The notes: generated by a model not told the origin, from the letters alone. DNA of 49,111 nt from Demequina sp. (GCF_016278775.1 NZ_JADQBF010000041.1:29499-78609); one strand, 5' to 3'. Shown: positions 23,490 through 32,263, numbered from the stretch's first letter. Translations and numbers: made by a program.

Positions 23490-24776
23490 ATGTCCTACGT
23501 GCCTAGCCCCTACCGCCCCCTGCTGCTAAAGCCCGGCGCACGCCAGTTCGCGCTCGCTGGGCTGCTCGCGCGACTGCCGATCTCGACGTTCAACATCTCC
23601 GCCATGCTGATGATCCAACTGCAGTACGACCGCTGGGAGATCGCGGGGCGCGTCGTCGCGGTGGGCGTCGGCGTCTGGGCGCTGCAGACGTTGCCCACCG
23701 CGCGGTGGGTCGACCGCAAGGGACAGCGGATGATGATCCCGCTGACCGTGCTCTTTGTTGTCGGCACCACCATCCTGATCGCCACCGCGATGACGCGCGG
23801 GCCCGAGCCCCTGCTCTGGCTCGGCATCGCCATCGCTTCGCTGTCAGGGCCGCTCGGCTCGCTCACGCGGGCGAGGTGGTCGCACATCCTCGACAACGAC
23901 GACGACATTCACACGGCGTTCTCCCTGGAGGGCGCGTTTGATGAGGTGCTCTTCGTGGCGGGCCCCGCAGTCGTCACCGCCTTGGCGTACTCGGTGCACC
24001 CGGCGTCTGGCCTTGTGCTGGCCGCGATCGGCATGGTGGCGGGAATTACCCTGCTGCTGGCGCAGCGCGACACGGAACCCCCGGCGCACGCCGAGGGCGA
24101 TTCAGGCGGACTGGGGTTCAAGGTGCCACCAGCGATCATCTCGGTGGCCGCCGTCGCGGTGGCGCTCGGTGCCATGTTCGGCGCGCTCGACATCTCCACG
24201 GTGGCCTTCGCCAAAGAGTTAGGTCACGAGTCGTGGGCTGGCCTCGTCATCGGCGTGATCTCCTCCGGCTCGTTCTTGGGCGGGCTCGCGTACGGCGCAC
24301 GACGTTGGCGCACCCCTCTGTGGAAGCGCCTGGTGATCGCGTCCGTGGCGCTTGCCGCAGGTTTCGTGGTGCTCGCCAACATGCCCAACCTGTGGCTCTA
24401 CACCGCATTTGGCTTCATCGCCGGCATGGCAATCGCTCCATTGATCACCAGTCAGGACTCGGTCGCCCAGCGCGTCGTCAAGCAGAGCCAACTCACGGAG
24501 GGCATGGCGTGGCTACGCATCGGCCTGGGCGCTGGTGTGGCGCTCGGCAGTTGGCTGAGCGGTCGCTTCATCGACCAATCAGGGCACGGGGCCGGGCTGC
24601 AGGTGATGGCGTGGTCCGCCGTGGTGATCGCGATCTTGGCGATTGCAGGGTCTCCATGGGTGCGCCGCGACACGGAGGCCGCCGACCGACGCCGTGGCGT
24701 CGAGCGCGAGCCAGGCGACACCCTGCCGCCAGCGGAGGCCCACGGCGAGCAGCCGCCGATTCCGCCGATTGTCTGA
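23490..24776 (+). CDS. MFS transporter, paralogue of the one at 41667
   Basis: The product is 428 residues with about 12 predicted helices. It has the group-specific stretches TRARWSHIL, TAFSLEGAFDEVLFVAGPA and TEGMAWLRIG, each matched closely by the transporter at 41667. The C-terminus is polar and Pro-rich. The ATG follows GAGGTGAG. Substrate is unknown; members of this Actinobacteria group are usually annotated as efflux permeases. It follows the LppM cluster by 28 bases and may share its transcript. Confidence 0.85.
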   Translation: MSYVPSPYRPLLLKPGARQFALAGLLARLPISTFNISAMLMIQLQYDRWEIAGRVVAVGVGVWALQTLPTARWVDRKGQRMMIPLTVLFVVGTTILIATAMTRGPEPLLWLGIAIASLSGPLGSLTRARWSHILDNDDDIHTAFSLEGAFDEVLFVAGPAVVTALAYSVHPASGLVLAAIGMVAGITLLLAQRDTEPPAHAEGDSGGLGFKVPPAIISVAAVAVALGAMFGALDISTVAFAKELGHESWAGLVIGVISSGSFLGGLAYGARRWRTPLWKRLVIASVALAAGFVVLANMPNLWLYTAFGFIAGMAIAPLITSQDSVAQRVVKQSQLTEGMAWLRIGLGAGVALGSWLSGRFIDQSGHGAGLQVMAWSAVVIAILAIAGSPWVRRDTEAADRRRGVEREPGDTLPPAEAHGEQPPIPPIV

Positions 24777-24788
24777 GCAACCCCGCGA

Positions 24789-24794
24789 TACTGT
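24789..24794 (+). promoter_or_regulatory. -10 element of leaderless ATP-grasp promoter
   Basis: TACTGT ends seven bases before the ATG at 24802, and no ribosome-binding site is present. The same TACTGTGG sequence precedes the kinase-like gene at 31334. No convincing -35 is visible. Confidence 0.45.
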
Positions 24795-24801
24795 GGCGAG
24801 C

Positions 24802-25698
24802 ATGAGTCCCCGCATTGCACTTGTCACTACCCGAGACCTGCCCACGATCGACACGGACGACGCCCTGCTTTCGGCACGCTTGCCCGGCTCCGAGGTGGTC
24901 GCATGGGAAGACGAGACGGTGGCATGGGGGGACTTCGACGCGGTGATTCTGCGCTCCACGTGGAACTACACGGAGCGCCTCGAGGAGTTTCTCGCGTGGG
25001 CCGAGCGCGTCGACTCCGTGACGCGCCTGTTCAACCCGTTGAGCGTCGTCAAGTGGAACACCAACAAGCGATACCTGGCCGGACTGCAGCAGGCGGGCAT
25101 CCCCGTCGTGCCCACCACCTACATCGCCGCTGGCGAGGAGGTGCCGGAGCAGGCGCTCGCTGGCCACATCGTCGTCAAACCGACCGTCGGTGCCGGGTCG
25201 AGCGGTGCCGCCCTCATTCGAGACGATGCCGATTCCGCCTTGGCGCACGTGCTGTCGCTCCACGCGCAGGGCCACGTCGCGATGATCCAGCCCTACCTTT
25301 CGCACGTGGACACCCACGGCGAGACCGCGCTCATCTATGTGGCGGGAGGCTTCTCTCACGCGGCGCGCAAGGCCGCCATTTTGTCGCGCAACCTCGAGTG
25401 GAGCACGGGCTTGTACGCCGACGAGAAGATCGTCCCAGCGACGGCCACCGCCGCCGAGCGGGAGCTTGGCGATCGCATCGTCGCCATGCTTCCCGAGCTC
25501 GCGCCGGGCGGCGAAGACGTGGCCTACGCGCGCGTGGATCTGCTGCCTACCGATCACGGACCCGTAGTGCTAGAACTGGAACTGACCGAGCCCTCACTGT
25601 TCCTTGGCGTCGACGTCGACGCGCCAGCAAGGGTTGCCGCGGCGTTCGCATCGCTAGCGGGCCATGAGGAACACGATGCGCCAACAGGAGGCCAATAA
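24802..25698 (+). CDS. ATP-grasp domain protein (RimK/DcsG-like)
   Basis: The product is 298 residues. An N-terminal alpha/beta part (residues 1-85) precedes an ATP-grasp fold: KWNTNKRYLAGLQQAGIPV, HIVVKPTVGAGSSGAAL (ATP-binding Lys), and the metal-binding segment YARVDLLP with LELELTEPSLFLG. The order matches glutathione-synthase-like/RimK ligases and the cycloserine ligase DcsG family, which join a carboxylate to an amine using ATP. The substrate is unknown and no biosynthetic partner is adjacent. The start looks leaderless. Confidence 0.8.
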   Translation: MSPRIALVTTRDLPTIDTDDALLSARLPGSEVVAWEDETVAWGDFDAVILRSTWNYTERLEEFLAWAERVDSVTRLFNPLSVVKWNTNKRYLAGLQQAGIPVVPTTYIAAGEEVPEQALAGHIVVKPTVGAGSSGAALIRDDADSALAHVLSLHAQGHVAMIQPYLSHVDTHGETALIYVAGGFSHAARKAAILSRNLEWSTGLYADEKIVPATATAAERELGDRIVAMLPELAPGGEDVAYARVDLLPTDHGPVVLELELTEPSLFLGVDVDAPARVAAAFASLAGHEEHDAPTGGQ

Positions 25699-25699
25699 C

Positions 25700-26089
25700 A
25701 TGACGCAGCAGGATCCCTGGGCGACGCCGCCCAACAACCAGTCAAACGGATCGACGCCGCCCCCTCCTCCCGCGACTGCAGTTCCGCCGCCGCCCGAGTA
25801 CGCCCAGGTTCCCCCGGCGTACTACAGCGCCCCTTCGAACACCAAGAACGACTGGATGGGCATCACCGCATTGATCCTGTCGCTCGCCACGTTCATTACG
25901 GGAATCACGTGGATAGGTGGCATCATCCTGGGTCACATGGGCATGGCCGCTGCGAAGCGTGGCGAAGCGAGCAACCGCGGCGTCGCGATGGCGGGAGCCG
26001 TGATCGGGTGGGTGTTCGCGGGCCTAGCGGTTCTCGGCATCTTGGGCTTTGTGCTCTTTGTCATGGCGGTGGAGTCCTCGTCCAGTTGA
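25700..26089 (+). CDS. small DUF4190-type membrane protein
   Basis: The product is 129 residues. A Pro- and Gln-rich cytosolic N-terminus (about 50 residues, PPPPP and PPPEYAQVPP runs) precedes two membrane helices (about 58-82 and 95-125), with the loop GHMGMAAAKRGEASNRGVAMAG in which the GH..A..RG pattern is typical of DUF4190. GGAGG lies eight bases before ATG 25700. Such proteins are common near cell-envelope genes in Actinobacteria; their role is unknown. Confidence 0.75.
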   Translation: MTQQDPWATPPNNQSNGSTPPPPPATAVPPPPEYAQVPPAYYSAPSNTKNDWMGITALILSLATFITGITWIGGIILGHMGMAAAKRGEASNRGVAMAGAVIGWVFAGLAVLGILGFVLFVMAVESSSS

Positions 26090-26202
26090 CACGGTCCCCG
26101 CACTGTGCGTCGTCCCGGGTGGCTTGAGGCTTGACTCGTCCCGCTGCCGGGGCCACTCTGAGGTCACACGCTCCGGCTGTTCAAGGAAGAAGGGACGGTG
26201 GA

Positions 26203-26688
26203 ATGCGGCGCGAGTTCGCACTCCCCGAGGAGCGCCCTCAGATCGTCATGACGGAGGAGGTCAGCGCTCCCATTGACAAGGCTTGGACCGTCCGGTTCGA
26301 GGCGCTCTACGTCGCGCAGTGGTGGCGGCCGATCGGCTATGTCAATCCGATTGTCGATATCGACTTGGTCCCCGGCGGTCGGTGGCGCATCTCGCAGCGC
26401 GATCCGCAGGGCAACGAGTTCGCTTTCTACGGATCCTTTGAGACCGTCGAGGAACCCCTCATCGCGGTGCAATCGTTCAGGTCGGAGCTGTTCCCTGACG
26501 TTGACTCCACGCTTACCACGGAGTTCACCGCGCGCGCTCGCGGAACCACCATCGTGACGACGCACGAGTTCACCGATATGTCGTGGCGGCGCGGCTACCT
26601 GCGGCTGGGAGGGCTCGAGCGCATGTCGGAGTCGTCCCACCACTACGGACTGCTGCTGTCGCAACTGAGGCCTCGCCCGCCAGCCTGA
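26203..26688 (+). CDS. SRPBCC/AHSA1-domain protein
   Basis: The product is 161 residues with an activator-of-Hsp90 homologue (START-like) fold: IVMTEEVSAPIDKAWTV at the N-terminus, WWRPIGY, IDLVPGGRWRI, then TTEFTARARGTTIVTTHEF. These bacterial proteins bind hydrophobic ligands or act in stress responses. An AAGGGA element nine bases before ATG 26203 supports the start; an in-frame TTG at 26131 would only add an unlikely extension. It stands alone. Confidence 0.8.
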   Translation: MRREFALPEERPQIVMTEEVSAPIDKAWTVRFEALYVAQWWRPIGYVNPIVDIDLVPGGRWRISQRDPQGNEFAFYGSFETVEEPLIAVQSFRSELFPDVDSTLTTEFTARARGTTIVTTHEFTDMSWRRGYLRLGGLERMSESSHHYGLLLSQLRPRPPA

Positions 26689-26760
26689 CGCCGACACGCA
26701 GGCGGACACAGTGAGTCTTGTCGTCCCACCCCTCGCGCAAATCGCAGCCATGTCGTAGAA

Positions 26761-26779
26761 TTGTTGTTGCACTCAACAA
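26761..26779 (+). other. leader hairpin upstream of the 48-residue gene
   Basis: TTGTTG and CAACAA pair around a seven-base loop. TAGAAT at 26756-26761 just before it could be a -10, which would put the hairpin at the very 5' end of a leader of about 105 bases ahead of the small gene at 26873. The -35 is weak. Role unknown. Confidence 0.3.
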
Positions 26780-26872
26780 ACCCGTGCGGCATAGCTCACC
26801 CCACAAGGGCACAGCCCCGTACCTCACGCCGACGCCCCAACCCCGCGCGTCGACGAAAGGACAACAGCACAC

Positions 26873-27019
26873 ATGCACAACGTCGAACCCGCGCCCAACA
26901 CCCGCGAGATCGAGATTGCTCGCCGCTCCGACAAGGTCGAGGCCCCACAGCAGTACTCCAATTGGCGCGACTACGCCTTCTCCGAGGTTCCGGAAGAAGA
27001 CGGCGGCACTCAGCGCTAG
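26873..27019 (+). CDS. small acidic hypothetical protein (48 residues)
   Basis: The ATG at 26873 follows GAAAGGAC by about ten bases. The product (MHNVEPAPNTREIEIARRSD at its start, YSNWRDYAFSEVPEE near its end) is hydrophilic, with no Cys, no signal and no membrane helix. Codon third positions are GC-rich like the neighbours, supporting coding. It ends 39 bases before the aminotransferase gene. I recognise no family. Confidence 0.5.
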   Translation: MHNVEPAPNTREIEIARRSDKVEAPQQYSNWRDYAFSEVPEEDGGTQR

Positions 27020-27058
27020 CCAGCCGCGGCTCCCTGGGCCGCGTGCCAGACTGAGGCC

Positions 27059-28207
27059 ATGGCCCAGCCCAATCCCCTTGAACAAGTTCCCCTTGAGCGC
27101 TTGCGCGAACGCACCAGCATCAAGTGGCACCGGTATGACCCCGACGTCCTGCCCCTGTGGGTTGCCGAAATGGACGTCGACCTCGCACCGCCCATCGCGG
27201 GCGCCCTTGAGCGTGCCGTTCGCACCGGCGACACCGGTTATCCCGGCTCGACGCCGTTTGTCGAGGCGTTCACCGAGTTCGCCGCGGCACGCTGGCAATG
27301 GCCGACGCTTGACGCGGCGCTCGTTCGGCCCGTCGCCGGGGTGATTCCCGGGTACACAGACGCGCTGCTCCTGGCCGCGGGGCACGGCGGCTACGTGGTC
27401 ATCACCTCCCCCGTCTACCCGCCCTTCTACTCCTACCTGCGTGAGGCAGGCCTCACCGTAGTCGAGGCTGTCCTCACCGATGAGATGCGACTCGACCCTG
27501 ACACCCTGGAGGCAACGCTGGCGCAGGCGCGGCGTGACACCTCCGCGGGCGTCGCAGTGCTGCTGTGCAACCCGCACAACCCCGGCGGTACGGTGCACAC
27601 TCGCGACGAACTCGAGCAACTCGCGACCATCGCGCACGGGCACGGCGCCACCGTGGTCTCGGATGAGATCCACGCGCCGCTGGTATACGCGCCAGCCGAG
27701 TTCATTCCCTATCTGGCGGTTGACGGCTCCGGCATCGCCCTGCATTCAGCGTCCAAGGCGTGGAACCTGGCGGCCATGCCTGGCGCGCTCATGGTGTTCG
27801 GCCATGAGGCGGCCGACGCTCACCGCACCTTTGCCGCTGGCGCCCACCACTGGCCGGGGCACTTCGCCGTCATTGCGCAGACCGCCGCCTACTCCGAAGG
27901 CGGGCCGTGGCTGGAGGCGGTGCTCAAAGGGCTCGACTCCAACCGGCACCTGTTGGGCTCGCTGCTCGCTGAGCACCTGCCGGCCGTGGGGTACCGCGTA
28001 CCTGAGGCCACGTACCTGGCCTGGCTCGACTGCACAGCACTGGGACTGGACGGCGACCCCGCAGCCGTGTTCCTCAAGCGCGGCCGGGTGGCGCTGAACT
28101 CTGGCCCCACCTTCGGCACGGGCGGAGCTGGCCACGCGCGCCTCAACTTTGCGACCAGTGGCGCCATCCTTGAGGAGGCCGTGCGGCGCATGGCCGCAGC
28201 GCTCTAG
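27059..28207 (+). CDS. MalY/PatB-type PLP aminotransferase (cystathionine beta-lyase)
   Basis: The product is 382 residues, fold-type I. Early motifs VLPLWVAEMDVDLAPPI and the ending RLNFATSGAILEEAVRRM are characteristic of the MalY/PatB group. PLP contacts: CNPHNPGGTVH, VVSDEIHAPLVY, and the Schiff-base Lys in SASKAWNLAAMPGALM. Members cleave cystathionine or cysteine to homocysteine or pyruvate; PatB is a C-S lyase. Methionine synthesis (metE lies at the window end) gives a plausible link. Start ATG 27059 with CAGACT six bases upstream, perhaps leaderless. Confidence 0.9.
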   Translation: MAQPNPLEQVPLERLRERTSIKWHRYDPDVLPLWVAEMDVDLAPPIAGALERAVRTGDTGYPGSTPFVEAFTEFAAARWQWPTLDAALVRPVAGVIPGYTDALLLAAGHGGYVVITSPVYPPFYSYLREAGLTVVEAVLTDEMRLDPDTLEATLAQARRDTSAGVAVLLCNPHNPGGTVHTRDELEQLATIAHGHGATVVSDEIHAPLVYAPAEFIPYLAVDGSGIALHSASKAWNLAAMPGALMVFGHEAADAHRTFAAGAHHWPGHFAVIAQTAAYSEGGPWLEAVLKGLDSNRHLLGSLLAEHLPAVGYRVPEATYLAWLDCTALGLDGDPAAVFLKRGRVALNSGPTFGTGGAGHARLNFATSGAILEEAVRRMAAAL

Positions 28208-28263
28208 CGGCGCCGCCCTACGCGGGCTCTTGCGGCCCTCACACCCCATGGGACACTGGTCCT

Positions 28264-28854
28264 ATGCGACGGTCCGAGCGCCTACTCCGCGCCGCCGCTG
28301 TGGCATGCCTGTCCACTGGCGTGGCGCTCGCGATGCACGTCGCCGGCGGGGGGATCCTCCCTGCGGCGCCCGGAATCGTGGTGCCTCTTGTGCTTGCCTT
28401 CGCGGTGAGCATCCAGCTCGCTGCAGCGGCAATGTCACGGTGGCGACTCGGGTCCGCCGTCGTCGTGTCGCAGGCCCTCTTCCACTCCCTGTTCGCGCTC
28501 GGCTCCGGCCCCAGCGTTGTCGCGACCGGCACTGGCGCGCACGGCTCCCACCAACCCACCGCCCTCACACTTGACTCCGCCGGGGCCGGGGCCACACACG
28601 GGCACTTCACGCCGTCCATGCTCGCCGCGCACGCGGGCGCAGCCATCGCCACCTACGCACTGTTGCGCCGCGCCGACGTCTTGGTGTCACTCATTCGTCG
28701 GGCCGCCCACGCGCTCACCACTCGACTCACCCTCACCCCTCGCCGCCTTGCGGCACGCCCCCGGATCGTCGTTCGCTCTGGCCGAATCCCCGTTGCCCTC
28801 CGCATTGCCCGCTCACCGCACGGACTTCGCGGACCCCCTCTTCACCTCGCCTGA
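28264..28854 (+). CDS. hypothetical membrane protein of the copper/DyP cluster
   Basis: The product is 196 residues with about four membrane helices (roughly 8-28, 33-56, 62-80, 118-142), a central outside loop with His residues (HGSHQP, THGHFTP) and a basic C-terminal tail of about 50 residues. It directly precedes the PCu(A)C and DyP genes, an order also known in Streptomyces, where a membrane protein, ECuC and DtpA are neighbours. It may help move or hold copper at the membrane. The family is not recognised from the sequence itself. Confidence 0.7.
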   Translation: MRRSERLLRAAAVACLSTGVALAMHVAGGGILPAAPGIVVPLVLAFAVSIQLAAAAMSRWRLGSAVVVSQALFHSLFALGSGPSVVATGTGAHGSHQPTALTLDSAGAGATHGHFTPSMLAAHAGAAIATYALLRRADVLVSLIRRAAHALTTRLTLTPRRLAARPRIVVRSGRIPVALRIARSPHGLRGPPLHLA

Positions 28855-28904
28855 CACCGCTTCTCGCGCAACCGCGCACCCCTTCAGACGAGAGAGAGAC
28901 ACTC

Positions 28905-29417
28905 ATGCTTGCCCTGTCCCGTGCTGCCCTCGTGGCGGCAATTGCACTGACCCTTGCCGCGTGTTCCGGCGGCTCTACAGGCGACGACGCCTCGTCGCTC
29001 ACACTCACCGACACGTGGGCGAAGGCCGCTGACGAAGGCATGACTGCGGCGTTCGGCACGGTCGAGAACGCGGCCGACCGCGACATCACCATCACCGCGG
29101 CGCGCTCGGACGCGGCCTCCGCAGTAGAGCTGCACGAAGTGGTCGACGACGTCATGCGGCAAGTCGATGGCGGCTTCACCGTCCCCGCCGGCGGCTCCCT
29201 CGCGCTCGAACCCGGCGGCCTGCATCTCATGTTCATGGGGATCCCCCAGCCGATCGCACCGGGGGACGAGGTCACCGTCACGCTGACGCTGTCCGACGGC
29301 TCCGAACTGGACTTCACGGCGGTGGCGAAGGACTTCGCTGGCGCGAACGAGGACTACGACGGCGGCATGAACATGGAGACGGGTTCCGCCGCCGCCTCCG
29401 CCGAGGCCGAGGCGTGA
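28905..29417 (+). CDS. PCu(A)C-type copper chaperone lipoprotein
   Basis: The product is 170 residues. Signal peptide with lipobox LAAC near residue 20. The PCu(A)C fold binds Cu(I) through a His/Met set; here HEVVDDVM, then about 20 residues, then GGLHLMFMG supplies the H-x6-M and HxM ligands. A polar C-terminal tail with MNMETG adds two Met. It carries copper outside the membrane, perhaps to the peroxidase coupled to it or to a cytochrome oxidase. Its stop overlaps the GTG of the peroxidase gene. Confidence 0.9.
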   Translation: MLALSRAALVAAIALTLAACSGGSTGDDASSLTLTDTWAKAADEGMTAAFGTVENAADRDITITAARSDAASAVELHEVVDDVMRQVDGGFTVPAGGSLALEPGGLHLMFMGIPQPIAPGDEVTVTLTLSDGSELDFTAVAKDFAGANEDYDGGMNMETGSAAASAEAEA

Positions 29418-30652
29418 CTCCAGCCGACAACGCGCCCTCTCGGCGCCGGTTCCTCGCCGCGGGTGCCGCAGCGGGGGCTGGCGCCTTGGTCGGCACCGCC
29501 GCGGGCGTGGGAGCGGAACGCGCTGGCGCCATCCCTGGTGCTCCGGACCGCCCGGACGACGCCGGGGTCAACGGCCAACGCGTCGTCCCGTTCTACGGTC
29601 CTCACCAAGCGGCGGTCACCGCGAGGCCCGGGGCCTTTGCCTCTTTCGTTGCCCTCGACCTGCTCAGGGGGATCGGGCGCGACCGCCTCGCCGCCTGGAT
29701 GCGCCTCATCACGGATGACGCGGCGCGGCTCACCCAGGGTCGCGCGGCCCTCGCGGATGTCGAGCCGGAGCTGGCCGCGACCCCTGCGGGCCTTACCGTG
29801 ACGGTGGGCTTTGGGCGGGGCTTCGTGGAGCGCGCGCGCGGCGAGCGGCCCGCGTGGCTCCAGCCGCTGCCGCCCTTCTCGATTGACAAGCTCGAGGACC
29901 GTTGGTCGGGCGGCGATGTGCTGTTCATCGTGTCGTCGGACGAACCCAGCACGGTGGCCCACGCCCTGCGCATGCTGCTCAAGGACTCGCGCGCGTTCGC
30001 GTCCGTGCGGTGGCGGCAGGACGGCTTTCGCCGCGCCTACGGCTCGGATCCGTCAGGGCGCACCATGCGCAATCTGTTTGGGCAGGTGGACGGTTCGGCC
30101 AACCTTCGCCCTGGCACGCCCGACTTCGATGCCGCGGTGTTGGCGGGTGACGACGCGCCCGCGTGGTTGCGGGGCGGCACCAGCTTTGTGTTGCGCCGCA
30201 TCGCCATGGACCTCGACGGATGGGACGAGGTGGATCGCGTGGGTCGCGAGAACGCGGTGGGCCGCAGGCTCGACACAGGTGCCCCGCTGACGGGAGGCCG
30301 AGAGCGCGACCCCGTGGACCTCGATGCCAAGGGCCCGGGCGGGCTGCCCGTGATCTCCTCGGTCGCTCACGCCCGCCGTGCACGCGTCGAGGATCCCAGT
30401 CTGCGCATCGTCCGCCTCGCCTACAACTATGAGGAGCCGGCGCCCGCTGCGTCGGAGGCTCTGAGTTCAACGGGGCTGTTGTTCGGTGCGTGGCAGGCCG
30501 ACGTCGACCGCCAGTATGTGCCGATTCAACGAGCGCTCGACGAGGCCGATCTGCTCAACGTGTGGACCACGCCGATCGGTTCTGCGGTGTTCGCCATTCC
30601 GCCAGGCTGCCGCGAGGGCGGCTACCTTGGCGAGTCCTCGCTAGGCGTCTGA
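29414..30652 (+). CDS. Tat-exported DyP-type peroxidase
   Basis: The product is 412 residues. The N-terminus has a Tat signal (SRRRFLAAGAA). The dye-decolorising peroxidase fold contains FGQVDGSANLRPG with the GxxDG motif, the proximal His in SSVAHARRARV, IVRLAYNYEEP, and the C-terminal GLLFGAWQADVDRQYVPIQ. Haem enzyme; in Streptomyces the homologue DtpA acts with the copper chaperone in maturation of an exported copper oxidase. A GTG start overlaps the chaperone stop (GTGA). It ends convergently, overlapping the methyltransferase stop by 12 bases. Confidence 0.92.
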   Translation: MTPADNAPSRRRFLAAGAAAGAGALVGTAAGVGAERAGAIPGAPDRPDDAGVNGQRVVPFYGPHQAAVTARPGAFASFVALDLLRGIGRDRLAAWMRLITDDAARLTQGRAALADVEPELAATPAGLTVTVGFGRGFVERARGERPAWLQPLPPFSIDKLEDRWSGGDVLFIVSSDEPSTVAHALRMLLKDSRAFASVRWRQDGFRRAYGSDPSGRTMRNLFGQVDGSANLRPGTPDFDAAVLAGDDAPAWLRGGTSFVLRRIAMDLDGWDEVDRVGRENAVGRRLDTGAPLTGGRERDPVDLDAKGPGGLPVISSVAHARRARVEDPSLRIVRLAYNYEEPAPAASEALSSTGLLFGAWQADVDRQYVPIQRALDEADLLNVWTTPIGSAVFAIPPGCREGGYLGESSLGV

Positions 30653-31255
30653 GGGACGATCCCACACGATGGTGTAGCGCCACAGCAGGCGCGACTTGTA
30701 CTCCGCGCCCGGCAACACGCGCATGGCGGCTTGCTGCACCTCCCGGTAGGTGTGCGGAGGTGGCCACACCGTCGGCGAGCCGTGCTGCCACGAACCCTTC
30801 ACGAGCGCGAAGGCCTTGTCGGCAATCGAGGCACCCATCTCGCGGTACAGGTCCCGCCAGGTGGCACGCGCGGCGCCCACCACGCACAAGCGCCCGCCTG
30901 GAGCCACCCACGACTTGAGGCGTTCCAGGCCAGCGTCGATGTCCATGTGGTGCAGCAGCGCGCCCGAGTAGACCACGTCGGCCGCCTCCAGGTCGGTCGC
31001 GAAGATGTCGCCCACCACGTAGGTGATGCCTTCAGACTCCTGCGCGCGAGCACGCTCGATGCTCGGCTCGTCGGCGTCGATACCCGTCACCGTCAGCCCG
31101 GCCCGAGCAAGCGTCCTGGCGGCAAGGCCCTCGCCACACCCAGCGTCTATCGCGGTGCGGGCATGCTCTGGAAGGTCGGCGAGCAGTTGCTGCTGGTAGC
31201 GGATCGTGTGGTTGAAGCGGCGGTGGTCGGGGACGGAAGACGGTGCTGAAGACAT
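30641..31255 (-). CDS. class I SAM-dependent methyltransferase
   Basis: The product is 204 residues. Motif I AIDAGCGEGLAARTLARAG, motif II TGIDADEPSIERAR, then YVVGDIFATDLEAADVV and LLHHMDIDAGLERL mark a Methyltransf_11/25-type enzyme. The substrate is unknown. CACACT six bases before ATG 31255 suggests a leaderless start; the longer upstream frame is not supported. It is divergent from the APH-like gene and convergent with the DyP peroxidase. Confidence 0.85.
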   Translation of the reverse strand: MSSAPSSVPDHRRFNHTIRYQQQLLADLPEHARTAIDAGCGEGLAARTLARAGLTVTGIDADEPSIERARAQESEGITYVVGDIFATDLEAADVVYSGALLHHMDIDAGLERLKSWVAPGGRLCVVGAARATWRDLYREMGASIADKAFALVKGSWQHGSPTVWPPPHTYREVQQAAMRVLPGAEYKSRLLWRYTIVWDRPSDA

Positions 31256-31320
31256 GCCACCAGTGTGCCCGCCTCCAGCGTTACCGCGCGCCCCGCCGCG
31301 CACACGAGAGCCGCAGACCC

Positions 31321-31326
31321 TACTGT
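31321..31326 (+). promoter_or_regulatory. -10 element of leaderless APH-like gene promoter
   Basis: TACTGT ends seven bases before the GTG at 31334. The sequence between is GGGGTAA, with no proper ribosome-binding spacing. Confidence 0.45.
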
Positions 31327-31333
31327 GGGGTAA

Positions 31334-32263
31334 GTGAGCAACGTGGCCACACCTCCCGCTGAGGTGCACATCGACGAACCCTTGGTGCGCGCGCTACTGA
31401 AGAGCCAGCACCCCGATCTCGCCGACCTTCCCTTCGGTTCTCACCACGAGGGATGGGACAACGTCACCATCCGCCTCGGAGACGAACTTGCCGTCCGCCT
31501 CCCACGGCGACGCCTTGGGGCGGCGCTGACAGCGACCGAGCTTGACTGGATTCCCAGCGTCGGCGCTGCGTGGACCTTCCCCTCGCCGCGAGCGCTGCGC
31601 GTGGGGGAGCCCAATGAGCGCTACCCGTGGCGGTGGTCGGTGGTCCCCTGGCTCGAAGGCACTCCCGCCTACGAGGCGCCGCTCAACGCCGACGGTGCAC
31701 GCGACTTGGGAGCGGCGCTCGCTCAGGTGCACCAACCCGCCCCAGCCGACGCGCCCATCAACCCGTTCCGATCCCGACCGTTGCGCGAACGGGCCGAACG
31801 GCTCGACCTGCGACTCGAAGCACTCGCCACGGACCACGGAGACTCCGTGCGTGCGGACACGGCACGAGGGATCTTCCAGGCAGGCGCCAACCAGCCGCCC
31901 GTGACGCTCACGTGGACGCACCTCGATATCCATGGCGCCAACGTGCTGACGCGGGGCGGCCGCCTCGCGGGCCTGCTGGATTGGGGAGACGCCGCGGCGG
32001 GTGATCCAGCGACCGACCTGGGCGAGGCGCTCGTTCTGGTCGGGCGCGAGAACTTCCGGGCGCTCGCCCAGGCTTACGCCGCCGCTGGCGGTGCCGCGGC
32101 GACGGATGGTTCCATGTCTGAGTCGGCCACTGCCAGGACTGAAGCGGAGGCCGTCGCCTACGCCGCGCTGCTCGCCGGAATCGAGGAGGGTGACTACGCG
32201 CGTGCCGGCTGGGCTGCACTCGTGGAGCTGGGCGTCGCCGACGCCGCAATCGTTCCTTCCTAG
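31334..32263 (+). CDS. aminoglycoside phosphotransferase (APH)-family kinase
   Basis: The product is 309 residues with an APH fold. Catalytic loop THLDIHGANVL (HxDxxxxN) and metal loop LLDWGDAAAGDP (near residue 215) are intact; EGWDNVTIRLGDELAVRLPRR forms the N-lobe with the ATP Lys replaced or shifted to Arg. Close relatives in Actinobacteria are mostly of unknown substrate, so this should not be taken as a resistance gene. GTG start. Confidence 0.85.
   Translation: MSNVATPPAEVHIDEPLVRALLKSQHPDLADLPFGSHHEGWDNVTIRLGDELAVRLPRRRLGAALTATELDWIPSVGAAWTFPSPRALRVGEPNERYPWRWSVVPWLEGTPAYEAPLNADGARDLGAALAQVHQPAPADAPINPFRSRPLRERAERLDLRLEALATDHGDSVRADTARGIFQAGANQPPVTLTWTHLDIHGANVLTRGGRLAGLLDWGDAAAGDPATDLGEALVLVGRENFRALAQAYAAAGGAAATDGSMSESATARTEAEAVAYAALLAGIEEGDYARAGWAALVELGVADAAIVPS

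Noticed and set aside
26780-26872. Amino-acid attenuator ahead of the small gene and malY
   Set aside because: No leader peptide with repeated codons and no alternative terminator structure could be found.
31334-32263. Aminoglycoside resistance gene
   Set aside because: The APH fold is shared with many kinases of other substrates, and nothing in the sequence or context points to an antibiotic.
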